Below are positions 16,097-22,509 of a stretch of DNA of 22,987 nucleotides, piece after piece (the first letter of the stretch is position 1; the number at the start of each line of letters is the position of its first letter). The notes beneath the pieces were generated by a model. That model had not been told where the DNA came from, ran no database searches, and was given only the letters and a program-made list of their open reading frames with translations. Source of the DNA: Clostridia bacterium (GTDB taxonomy: Bacteria > Bacillota > Clostridia > Oscillospirales > CAG-382); NCBI GenBank assembly GCA_017501055.1, contig JAFVXP010000026.1, forward strand, positions 1 to 22,987, written 5' to 3'. The translations under genes and the position numbers were made by a program.

Positions 16097-16125
16097 ATAT
16101 TACCACAAAAACACCTGAAAATCAA
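16097..16125 (-). promoter_or_regulatory. Promoter of the argS-leuS operon
   Basis: On the reverse strand TTGATT (16125-16120), 17 bp, then TAATAT (16102-16097) preceded by TGG (extended -10). No T-box-like leader is apparent in the roughly 45 nt before argS. Confidence 0.75.
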
Positions 16126-16306
16126 TAGAGATACACTCATTTACTTCCTTAAAATATAACATAAAATCCAACTTTTTTATTTTTCAACGAAGTGTTGTCG
16201 GCTTTATACTGTTTTTTGCAATAACGAACATTAAAAACAGTTTTGCCACACTCTCTGCCAAACGAACACCAAAACACATAAAAACTCCCATAAAAATCGG
16301 TTTCGC
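16126..16306. other. Spacer between the divergent argS and spoIIE promoters
   Basis: AT-rich, no convincing frame. It contains one 8-bp inverted repeat, CTGTTTTT (16209-16216) with AAAAACAG (16233-16240), and a partial 0A-box-like TGTCGGC (16196-16202). No other signal is recognised. Confidence 0.4.
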
Positions 16307-16340
16307 TTCGACAAATCGTGCTGTGATCGAGAGTTATAAT
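16307..16340 (+). promoter_or_regulatory. Spo0A-type spoIIE promoter with a 0A box and a 21-bp spacer
   Basis: TTCGACA (16307-16313) is the exact reverse complement of the 0A-box consensus TGTCGAA. Its last six bases, TCGACA, resemble a -35 element, and a perfect TATAAT lies at 16335-16340, leaving a 21-bp spacer. The same non-standard spacing with overlapping 0A boxes is known for the B. subtilis spoIIE promoter, which uses sigma-A and needs phosphorylated Spo0A. The predicted start is about 16347. Confidence 0.75.
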
Positions 16341-16376
16341 AAACTCCCAAAACAAAAAGAAACGGAATTTGAAAAA

Positions 16377-18539
16377 ATGGAACTCACCAAGGTAAAATCT
16401 AAAAGAAAAACAAAGAAATTCAACTTGTTATATGCCATCATAGGCTTTCTTCTGGGCATTGCTCCGCTTGCAAACGGGATAATGCCGTTTGGCTGTGCCT
16501 TTCTCTGCGCCGTGCCGAAGAAATTGCGAAAAAGCGTGTTTTACGGGGTCTTAATATCCTCTCTGCTCGATGCCTGTATTCCGCTTGCCCTGTTTTGTGC
16601 GGTATACGTATTTTTCGTGCTTGCCGCAAAGGAACAAAACGGGGGAGTTTCGCTGTATACGAGAATACTTCTTTCTTTCTCGATAAGTGCCTTGCGTGTT
16701 GCATATATTGCACTTTCGGGCGTTAATACTATTAACGATATTTTCCGCTTGCTTGCGGCGGTCATAGCATACCCTGCATTCACTTATGCATTTTTGGGTT
16801 ATTTTGATAAGAAAAAAGAAATTCGTCAAACACATTACGATATTTCCTTGCTTGCATTTGCTTTTTCCTTTACAATGCTCTTTTCTTCCTTTGAATTGGG
16901 CGGTGTTTCGCTTTCGCTTGTACCTGCCTGCGCCTTCACTCTTTGTGCGGCAAGGACAAGAGGCTTTGCTTTTGGCGGTGTCTGCGGAATCGTCTGCGGT
17001 CTGGTTTCGGGCGGTGCATCGACGGGGGCCTTGGGCGTTATGGGTATGTGCTACGGACTTCTTGTTACAGAGATAGAACCGCTTGCGCTGGTGTTGTCTT
17101 ATATGCTTGCAACGACGGGATATTTCTATCTTTCGGGCGTTGACGGATTTTTGCCGGCGGCATTAATGATGCTGTTTGTTTTCTGTGTTTTCCTGCCTTT
17201 CCGAGAAAAGCTTAAGATCCGACGTTATACCCAATCAAGCGCAGAAAAACGTGCGCACGACCGCCAAATATCACGCTATGCGGCGGCATTTTCGTCACTT
17301 TCGTCGCTGTTCTATACCGTTTCGGGTACAACGAAGGCAGAGAGCATCACCGACGTAAACCGAAAAATAGTTTGCGAGGTCGAAAACCAATGTGCACACT
17401 GTGACGGTTGCGAGCTTGATAAAAGCGAGATCTCAAACTTCTTTACAAGCGAGATCCGACGTAACGGTGTTGCGACCTATTCGAGAATCCCAACGCATAT
17501 AAGCTCGATATGCCCCAACGTATATTCGATAGCCCGTTCGGTGAACAACCTTTCCGTCAAGCGTGAAAAAGAAGGGGAGCAGGGCTTGAAACAGCTTGCC
17601 GATGAATGTTCGGTATTCTCCTCACTTCTCATTGATGCGGCGAAAAAACAGGAAAGCTCGACAAAAAACGACAAAGCTCTTGCCGATATGATAAAGACCT
17701 CGCTGGAAGCTATCGATGTTAAATGCGACGGAGTTCGTGTTACGGGAGAAAGGTTGAGGGAGATTACCGTTTACGGCGTCGAACCCGAAAAGATAACGTG
17801 CTCGCCCGAGGAAATATCCTCCGTTGTTGCTAATGCAACAAAAACCTCGGTCTCTGCACCCGAATTCCTCTTCCACGACGGGTACGTTCTTATGAAATTA
17901 CAAACGGTTCCTGCTTTTAAAATCGAGTTTGCAAAGCTCTCCGAGGCAAAGAACGGAGAGGCCGTTTGCGGTGATACGGTAAGCGTTTTTGAGAATGATG
18001 AACGGTATTTCTATTGCCTTGTTTCCGACGGTATGGGAAGCGGACGTGATGCGGCGTTGACAAGCCGTCTTTCCGCAATATTGCTTGAAAAGCTCCTTTC
18101 TGTCGGAGCAGAAAAAGAAAGCGCCTTAAAGCTTCTCAATAAGGCACTTTTGGAAAAAGAAGAAGAGATATTTGCAACCGTAGACCTTTTGGAGATAGAC
18201 CGTGTGCTTTCAACGGCAACGTTAATAAAAGCAGGTGCTGCGCCGACAATGCTTATAAGAAACGGAAGGAGTGCGCTTTTGGAATCACGCACCCCTCCCG
18301 CAGGTATTATGAAAAACGTTATTGCCGACAAAAAGACCTTCAAGCTCCAAAAAGGCGATATGATAGTCATGCTAAGCGACGGAATTCTGCAAACGGGAAG
18401 CGATTCACGCCTATTGCCCGAATCGGGCTTACCTCCAATGCCTTCCGCAAGAGCGCTGGCGACAAAGATATTCCGAGAATCGCAACAAGCATGCGAAACC
18501 GCCGACGATATGTCCGTCTGCGTCTTGAGGATATATTAA
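16377..18539 (+). CDS. spoIIE: Stage II sporulation protein E, 720 aa
   Basis: SpoIIE is a membrane-anchored PP2C-type phosphatase that dephosphorylates SpoIIAA and so releases sigma-F in the forespore; it also acts at the asymmetric septum. The N-terminal 280 residues are a string of about ten hydrophobic segments, the middle is soluble and contains CAHCDGCEL, and the C-terminal phosphatase domain has CGDTVSVFEN, LVSDGMGSGRDAAL (residues 549-562), EIDRVLSTATLIKAG and IVMLSDGIL. The frame can open at a GTG at 16323, but that lies upstream of the predicted transcription start, so the ATG at 16377 (MELTKVKSKRK) is preferred. It is about 100 residues shorter than the B. subtilis protein, mainly in the middle region. 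Confidence 0.96.
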   Translation: MELTKVKSKRKTKKFNLLYAIIGFLLGIAPLANGIMPFGCAFLCAVPKKLRKSVFYGVLISSLLDACIPLALFCAVYVFFVLAAKEQNGGVSLYTRILLSFSISALRVAYIALSGVNTINDIFRLLAAVIAYPAFTYAFLGYFDKKKEIRQTHYDISLLAFAFSFTMLFSSFELGGVSLSLVPACAFTLCAARTRGFAFGGVCGIVCGLVSGGASTGALGVMGMCYGLLVTEIEPLALVLSYMLATTGYFYLSGVDGFLPAALMMLFVFCVFLPFREKLKIRRYTQSSAEKRAHDRQISRYAAAFSSLSSLFYTVSGTTKAESITDVNRKIVCEVENQCAHCDGCELDKSEISNFFTSEIRRNGVATYSRIPTHISSICPNVYSIARSVNNLSVKREKEGEQGLKQLADECSVFSSLLIDAAKKQESSTKNDKALADMIKTSLEAIDVKCDGVRVTGERLREITVYGVEPEKITCSPEEISSVVANATKTSVSAPEFLFHDGYVLMKLQTVPAFKIEFAKLSEAKNGEAVCGDTVSVFENDERYFYCLVSDGMGSGRDAALTSRLSAILLEKLLSVGAEKESALKLLNKALLEKEEEIFATVDLLEIDRVLSTATLIKAGAAPTMLIRNGRSALLESRTPPAGIMKNVIADKKTFKLQKGDMIVMLSDGILQTGSDSRLLPESGLPPMPSARALATKIFRESQQACETADDMSVCVLRIY

Positions 18540-18552
18540 TCACCCCAACAAT

Positions 18553-18587
18553 CACCCCAAGAAGTCTAACGACTTCTCGGGGACCCC
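18553..18587 (+). repeat. CCCC-hairpin-GGGGACCCC element, copy 2
   Basis: CCCCAAGAAGTC (18555-18566) pairs with GACTTCTCGGGG (18571-18582) with one A-C mismatch, loop TAAC, then ACCCC. The left end is duplicated: ATCACCCCAA occurs at 18539-18548 and again at 18551-18560, a 12-bp tandem step that begins at the spoIIE stop codon. As in copy 1, it directly abuts a terminator. Confidence 0.85.
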
Positions 18588-18641
18588 TAAAAAAACAACT
18601 GTGCAAATTTTTGTTTGCACAGTTGTGAATATAACCTTTTT
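18588..18641. terminator. Terminator between spoIIE and murA
   Basis: ACAACTGTGCAAA (18595-18607) and TTTGCACAGTTGT (18614-18626) form a perfect 13-bp stem with loop TTTTTG. The A-run at 18589-18595 gives an excellent U-tract for murA transcripts on the reverse strand. On the forward strand the nearest T-run is about 10 bases away, so it is weaker for spoIIE. Confidence 0.88.
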
Positions 18642-18676
18642 AAAAAGACGAGTGATTTTCGTTCTTGGCCAAAATC

Positions 18677-19945
18677 TTATGCGTTTGTGTCGCTGATCTT
18701 CTTGATGTCTGCGCCAACGGCACGGAGCTTACCGACCAGATCTTCATATCCACGTTCGATATGGTGAATATCCTCGATAATAGTCTTTCCGTTTGCCGAA
18801 AGAGCCGCAATAACCATTGCCGCACCTGCACGAAGGTCAACGGCACGTACGTTTGCGGAGTTAAGTGATGCAACACCGTCGATATGAGCATCTCTGCCCT
18901 GAACCGAAATTTTCGCACCCATACGAACAAGCTCGTCAGTGTATTTGAAACGGGAATCCATAACGCTTTCCGTAAGAACGCTGTGACCCTCTGCAAGACA
19001 GAGAAGAACGCAGAACTGAGGGTTCATATCCGTGGGGAAGCCGGGGTAGAAATCGGTTTTGATACGAACCTTTTTAAGCTTGCCGTCAAAACGGACACGA
19101 ACGTAATCGTCACCCTCTTCAACGTTAACACCCATTTCAACAAGCTTTCTCGTTGTAGTTTCCAAGTGTCTGGGAATGACGTTGCTTATCGTAAGATCAC
19201 CCTTTGTTGCCGCAGCGGCGATCATATAGGTTCCTGCTTCTATCATATCGGGAATTATTGCGTAATTTCCGCCGTGAAGCTTTTCAACACCGTGAATCTT
19301 TATAACCTCCGTACCTGCACCCGAGATGTTTGCACCGCAGGAGTTTAGGAAGTTTGCAAGGTCAACGATATGCGGTTCACGCGCGGCGTTGTCAATAACC
19401 GTTTTGCCCTTTGCTGTTGCGGCGGCGATCATAATATTTGCCGTTGCACCGACAGAGGCAACGTCCATATATATCGATGCGCCCACAAGAGGAGATTCGG
19501 TATAACAGCTAACGCCCTGATCGTTGCAGTTGACTGTTGCGCCCAAAGCTTCAAAGCCCTTTATGTGCTGGTCGATAGGACGTGCGCCGAGATTACAACC
19601 GCCGGGGAGCGAGGTGAATGCTCTGCCGAACCTGCCAAGCTCCGCACCGAGAACGTAATAAGAACCTCTCATCTTGCGTGCAAGATCAAGAGGAACGCTG
19701 TTGCTGCGAACGCTTCTTGTGTCAATGCTGTATGTATAGTTATCGATCTGCTTTATTTCTGCGCCCATAAGACGAACTATCTCGAGAGCTGTCTTTATAT
19801 CACTAACGTCGGGAAGATTTTCAAGAACGCAAATATCGTTAACAAGAACCGTTGCGAATATGATCGGCAAAGCGGCATTCTTCATACCGCCGATATTTAT
19901 AGTTCCGAGAAGAGGTCTTCCGCCGGAAATGCGTAGCTTTTCCAT
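18677..19945 (-). CDS. murA: UDP-N-acetylglucosamine 1-carboxyvinyltransferase (MurA), 422 aa
   Basis: MurA transfers enolpyruvate from PEP to UDP-GlcNAc, the first committed step of peptidoglycan synthesis. Lys22-Asn23 in GGMKNAALPI and the PEP-reactive Cys117 in LPGGCNLGARPIDQHI are present, so the enzyme should be fosfomycin-sensitive like most MurA proteins. Other blocks: IPDMIEAGTYMIAAAAT and YPGFPTDMNPQF. Gram-positive bacteria often carry two paralogues; I cannot tell which this is. It has its own consensus promoter, divergent from rnjA. Confidence 0.97.
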   Translation of the reverse strand: MEKLRISGGRPLLGTINIGGMKNAALPIIFATVLVNDICVLENLPDVSDIKTALEIVRLMGAEIKQIDNYTYSIDTRSVRSNSVPLDLARKMRGSYYVLGAELGRFGRAFTSLPGGCNLGARPIDQHIKGFEALGATVNCNDQGVSCYTESPLVGASIYMDVASVGATANIMIAAATAKGKTVIDNAAREPHIVDLANFLNSCGANISGAGTEVIKIHGVEKLHGGNYAIIPDMIEAGTYMIAAAATKGDLTISNVIPRHLETTTRKLVEMGVNVEEGDDYVRVRFDGKLKKVRIKTDFYPGFPTDMNPQFCVLLCLAEGHSVLTESVMDSRFKYTDELVRMGAKISVQGRDAHIDGVASLNSANVRAVDLRAGAAMVIAALSANGKTIIEDIHHIERGYEDLVGKLRAVGADIKKISDTNA

Positions 19946-19982
19946 ATATCAAACACCTTTCGGTCTTTATTCATACACACTC

Positions 19983-20011
19983 ATAATACCATTTAGTGTA
20001 AATATTGTCAA
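19983..20011 (-). promoter_or_regulatory. murA promoter
   Basis: On the reverse strand TTGACA (20011-20006), a 17-bp spacer, then TATTAT (19988-19983). The -35 lies inside a 10-bp inverted repeat shared with the divergent rnjA promoter. Confidence 0.88.
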
Positions 20012-20023
20012 GAACAATTATGA

Positions 20024-20045
20024 CTGTATTACAGTTTATGTAAAC
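20024..20045. promoter_or_regulatory. Palindrome pair between the murA and rnjA promoters
   Basis: CTGTATTACAG (20024-20034) is a perfect 11-bp palindrome and GTTTATGTAAAC (20034-20045) a perfect 12-bp one; they share one base. They lie almost midway between the two -35 elements. A regulator site is inferred; no known operator is matched. Confidence 0.4.
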
Positions 20046-20054
20046 TTATAATTC

Positions 20055-20083
20055 TTGACAAAATTTTCCTTTTGGTGCATAAT
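20055..20083 (+). promoter_or_regulatory. rnjA promoter
   Basis: TTGACA (20055-20060), 17 bp, then CATAAT (20078-20083). The expected start is about 20090, leaving a leader of about 70 nt with no clear structure. Confidence 0.8.
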
Positions 20084-20159
20084 GTAGTGTCTTTAAAACG
20101 TAATTGTCGGGGGTATCTCCGATACATATATTAAATTTACCATACAGAAAGGAGCTTTT

Positions 20160-21836
20160 ATGGCAAAAACCAAAAAACCAAAAGTAAAGATAGTGTTTTT
20201 GGGCGGTGTCGACGGCATTGGAATGAACTGCACGGCTTTTGAATATGCAAACGATATCATAATCGTCGATTGCGGTGTTGCATTCCCCGAGGACGATATG
20301 CTCGGCGTTGACCTTGTGATCCCCGATTTTTCCTATCTTGAAAATAATGCCGAAAAGGTTCGTGCACTGCTTATAACTCACGGGCACGAGGACCATATCG
20401 GCGCAGTACCCTTTTTCCTTCAGAAATTTCCGAATATCCCTGTGTTTGCAACACGTTTGACTCTTGGAATTATCGACGGTAAGATATCCGAGCACGGTAT
20501 CCGCAACGCAAGATTGCACGAGGTACACGCAGGAGACGTACTCAATCTCGGCGTGTTCCAAACCGAGTTTATCAACGTAAACCATTCCATGCCCGACGCT
20601 TGTGCGATATGTATTCAAACCCCCTGCGGAAGGATCCTGCATACGGGCGATTTTAAGGTGGATTATACCCCCGTAGGCGAAAGACCTATCGACCTTGCAC
20701 GTATTGCCGAGCTTGGACGAAAGGGTATCCGCCTTCTCCTCTGCGACAGCACGAATGCAGAAAGACCGGGCTATACACCCAGCGAGAGCAGTCTTGCCGT
20801 CAGCTTCGACCGTATTTTTAATAACGAAACAAGAAGGATAGTTATAGCAACCTTTTCCTCGAACGTTCACCGTGTTCAGCAGATAATTAACGCTTCCGAA
20901 AAGTTCGGAAGAAAGGTTGCAATAACGGGAAGAAGTATGCAAAACTTCTTCAATGCCGCTGTAAAGCTTGGCTATCTTGACGTTCCCGAGGATATAATGA
21001 TAGACCTCACCGACGTTAAGAAATATCCTCCCGAACGTGTGACCGTTGTCACAACGGGAAGTCAGGGTGAGCCGATGAGTGCACTCTACCGTATGGCGTT
21101 CGGCGAGCATAATCAGCTTGCATTAAGCAGTAACGACCTTGTTGTGCTTTCTTCCTCTGCAATCCCCGGTAACGAAAAGCTTATAACCAAGATAATCAAC
21201 GAGCTTTTCAAGCGTGGTACCGACGTTATCACCTACAGTAATTACGACGTTCACGTTTCGGGACACGCCTGCCGTGAGGAGCTGAAGCTTATGCAGGCGT
21301 TGACACAACCCGAATTCTTTATGCCCGTTCACGGCGAATATAAGCACCTTATTGCACATGCCGAGCTTGCAAACGAAATGGGCGTTCCCGAATGTAATAT
21401 CGTTATCCCCGAAAACGGCAGGGTCGTTGAGATGAGCAAACGCAGTCTTAAGCCTGCGGGCAACGTAGAGGCAGGTGCCGTTATGGTTGACGGAAGCGGT
21501 ATCGGCGAGGTCAACGGTGCGGTATTGCGTGAAAGAAAACGTCTTTCGGAAGACGGTGTTATCATTGTTTCCGCAGGTGTCGATACCGAATATATGTGTA
21601 TCTCAATACCGCCCGAGGTTGCAACGAGGGGCTTTATTTACGAAAAGGAAAACGAAGAGCTTATCGGTAAAATTGCCGAATCGGCGCATAATTCGCTTAT
21701 GCGTAATTTCGCAAAGGGCATTGATAATATAAACGTATTGCGTACACGCCTTCGTGACGATATTGCCGAATATGCCCGCCGCAGAACCAAACACCGCCCG
21801 ATGATAGTCGTAATGCTTAACGAGGTTCGTCTGTAA
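20160..21836 (+). CDS. rnjA: Ribonuclease J, 558 aa
   Basis: RNase J is the metallo-beta-lactamase/beta-CASP nuclease of Gram-positive bacteria, with 5'-3' exonuclease and endonuclease activity in mRNA decay and rRNA maturation. The zinc motif HxHxDH is HGHEDH (residues 74-79), followed by NVNHSMPDACAI, LHTGDFKVD, the beta-CASP blocks ATFSSNVHRVQQI and VTTGSQGEPMSAL, then VHVSGHACREEL and MPVHGEYKHL. The C-terminal dimerisation domain is complete. AAAGGAG precedes the ATG. Its 3' flank carries the hairpin array described separately. A paralogue (rnjB) is common, so the symbol rnjA is by resemblance only. Confidence 0.96.
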   Translation: MAKTKKPKVKIVFLGGVDGIGMNCTAFEYANDIIIVDCGVAFPEDDMLGVDLVIPDFSYLENNAEKVRALLITHGHEDHIGAVPFFLQKFPNIPVFATRLTLGIIDGKISEHGIRNARLHEVHAGDVLNLGVFQTEFINVNHSMPDACAICIQTPCGRILHTGDFKVDYTPVGERPIDLARIAELGRKGIRLLLCDSTNAERPGYTPSESSLAVSFDRIFNNETRRIVIATFSSNVHRVQQIINASEKFGRKVAITGRSMQNFFNAAVKLGYLDVPEDIMIDLTDVKKYPPERVTVVTTGSQGEPMSALYRMAFGEHNQLALSSNDLVVLSSSAIPGNEKLITKIINELFKRGTDVITYSNYDVHVSGHACREELKLMQALTQPEFFMPVHGEYKHLIAHAELANEMGVPECNIVIPENGRVVEMSKRSLKPAGNVEAGAVMVDGSGIGEVNGAVLRERKRLSEDGVIIVSAGVDTEYMCISIPPEVATRGFIYEKENEELIGKIAESAHNSLMRNFAKGIDNINVLRTRLRDDIAEYARRRTKHRPMIVVMLNEVRL

Positions 21837-21966
21837 GCATTGTGCGTGGCACAATGCATCGATAAAAATCTCGTCAGGGATTTTTATCATATCGAATCCG
21901 AGCAAGGCTTGGATATATCGAATTTGCGCAAGCAAATATTTCGATTTTGCAGAGCAAAAATATCGA
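21837..21966 (+). repeat. Array of five hairpins separated by ATATCGA-like spacers
   Basis: It starts at the base after the rnjA stop. Hairpins: GCATTGTGC/GCACAATGC (21837-21857), GATAAAAATC/GATTTTTATC (21861-21888), ATCCGAGC/GCTTGGAT (21896-21914, one G-U pair), ATTTGC/GCAAAT with GCAA loop (21922-21937), TTTTGC/GCAAAA (21945-21959). The spacers are ATCGA, ATATCGA, ATATCGA, ATTTCGA and a final ATATCGA. Arms differ completely between hairpins, but each pair is complementary. Confidence 0.85.
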
Positions 21967-21981
21967 CAAATGCAAAACATC

Positions 21982-22008
21982 AAAACGGACTCAAACGAGT
22001 CCGTTTTT
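21982..22008 (+). terminator. rnjA terminator
   Basis: AAAACGGACTC (21982-21992) and GAGTCCGTTTT pair around loop AAAC, with the T-run at 22004-22008. It is a standard intrinsic terminator placed after the hairpin array, so the array is within the rnjA mRNA. Confidence 0.9.
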
Positions 22009-22020
22009 GTCTTGAAAAAA

Positions 22021-22055
22021 CAACTGTTATTCTTAACGAAAAGTAAATCTCCAAC
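22021..22055 (+). repeat. Degenerate TGTCATTCTGA-type repeat
   Basis: CTGTTATTCTTAACGAAAAG followed by TAAATCTCCAA aligns along its length with the intact repeat at 22087-22116, with several substitutions. It looks like a decayed copy. Confidence 0.5.
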
Positions 22056-22056
22056 C

Positions 22057-22116
22057 TGTCATTCTGAACGCAAGGGAAAACACAACTGTCATTCTGAACG
22101 CAGTGAAGAATCTCAA
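22057..22116 (+). repeat. TGTCATTCTGA repeat pair, first copy of a duplicated segment
   Basis: A half copy, TGTCATTCTGAACGCAAGG (22057-22075), is followed after ACACAAC by a full copy (22087-22116) ending GTGAAGAATCTCAA. The same half-plus-full arrangement recurs at 22281-22340. The full repeat is a loose palindrome, ATTCT...AGAAT. Similar repeats are widespread between genes in many bacterial phyla. Confidence 0.85.
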
Positions 22117-22168
22117 TCTGTTGTTTCTTCTGTCTATGAATAAATAACAACGTTACCTTCTCCTGTGT

Positions 22169-22244
22169 GAGATTCCTCTCAATACTACCACCCCCAAAAC
22201 GCAAGCGTTTTCGGGGACCCCGGTTCGGATTGCTCGGAATGACA
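22169..22244 (-). repeat. Probable split TGTCATTCCGAGC-type repeat (reverse) around hairpin copy 3
   Basis: GAGATTCCTC (22169-22178) and GCTCGGAATGACA (22232-22244) are the two halves expected of one reverse-strand copy of the variant in which CC in one half is matched by GG in the other. Hairpin element copy 3 and some extra bases lie between them. Confidence 0.5.
22189..22221 (+). repeat. CCCC-hairpin-GGGGACCCC element, copy 3
   Basis: CCCC (22191-22194) pairs with GGGG (22213-22216), with one C-C mismatch above it, then AAAACG/CGTTTT (22196-22201 and 22206-22211) around loop CAAG, and the conserved ACCCC tail at 22217-22221. The arm differs from those of the other copies. Confidence 0.8.
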
Positions 22245-22274
22245 CTTGTACTGAATTGATTGCTCGGAATGACA
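22228..22274 (-). repeat. Direct repeat of a 17-bp half unit
   Basis: GATTGCTCGGAATGACA occurs at 22228-22244 and again at 22258-22274, exactly 30 bp apart. Both are reverse-strand left halves of the TGTCATTC repeat, in its CC variant. Confidence 0.8.
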
Positions 22275-22280
22275 GAGAGG

Positions 22281-22340
22281 TGTCATTCTGAACGCAAGGA
22301 AAAACACAACTGTCATTCTGAGCGTAGCGAAGAATCTCAA
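22281..22340 (+). repeat. TGTCATTCTGA repeat pair, second copy of the duplicated segment
   Basis: A half copy (22281-22299), linker ending ACACAAC, then a full copy TGTCATTCTGAGCGTAGCG with GAAGAATCTCAA (22311-22340). The segment is nearly identical to 22057-22116, showing a local segmental duplication. Confidence 0.85.
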
Positions 22341-22369
22341 TTATGGACAACCTTTCGTGCACACACAAC

Positions 22370-22435
22370 TGTCATTCTGAACGAGGGGGTCCCCAACGAA
22401 ACTTGTTTCGTTGGGGATAAAGTGAAGAATCTCAA
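22370..22435 (+). repeat. TGTCATTCTGA repeat interrupted by a hairpin element
   Basis: The left half TGTCATTCTGAACGA (22370-22384) and the right half AGTGAAGAATCTCAA (22421-22435) together make the uninterrupted copy seen at 22087-22116. The match continues past the right half (TTGTTTCTTCTGTCT at 22120-22134 and 22439-22453). The intervening 36 bp are hairpin element copy 4. Confidence 0.85.
22386..22418 (-). repeat. CCCC-hairpin-GGGGACCCC element, copy 4 (inverted, nested)
   Basis: On the forward strand GGGGTCCCC (22386-22394) opens the element. CCCCAACGAAAC (22391-22402) pairs perfectly with GTTTCGTTGGGG (22405-22416). It is inverted relative to copies 1-3 and interrupts the repeat at 22370-22435 at its centre. 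Confidence 0.88.
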
Positions 22436-22467
22436 TTTGTTGTTTCTTCTGTCTGTGAAATAATAGA

Positions 22468-22508
22468 ATAATAAAAATGGCCCGATTTGCTTTTTACTTC
22501 AAATCGGG
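22468..22508 (-). terminator. Terminator of the HTH regulator gene
   Basis: CCCGATTTG (22481-22489) and CAAATCGGG (22500-22508) form a 9-bp stem. On the reverse strand it starts one base after the stop codon and is followed by CCATTTTTATT. A T-run on the forward side also exists (22513-22518), so it may work both ways. Confidence 0.82.
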
Positions 22509-22509
22509 T

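Noticed and set aside
16323..16376. GTG at 16323 as the spoIIE start
   Set aside because: It lies upstream of the predicted transcription start and between the -35 and -10 elements.
20046..21110. Long reverse-strand reading frame inside rnjA (354 codons)
   Set aside because: The forward frame is a complete RNase J with all motifs; the reverse frame is Cys- and His-rich, has no recognisable domain and is a shadow caused by codon bias.
21837..21966. CRISPR-like array after rnjA
   Set aside because: The conserved part is only the 5-7 bp spacer, and the variable parts are self-complementary hairpins, which is the reverse of CRISPR logic.
22057..22435. CRISPR array
   Set aside because: Repeats are in both orientations, of unequal length and spacing, with no regular unique spacers and no cas genes in the window.
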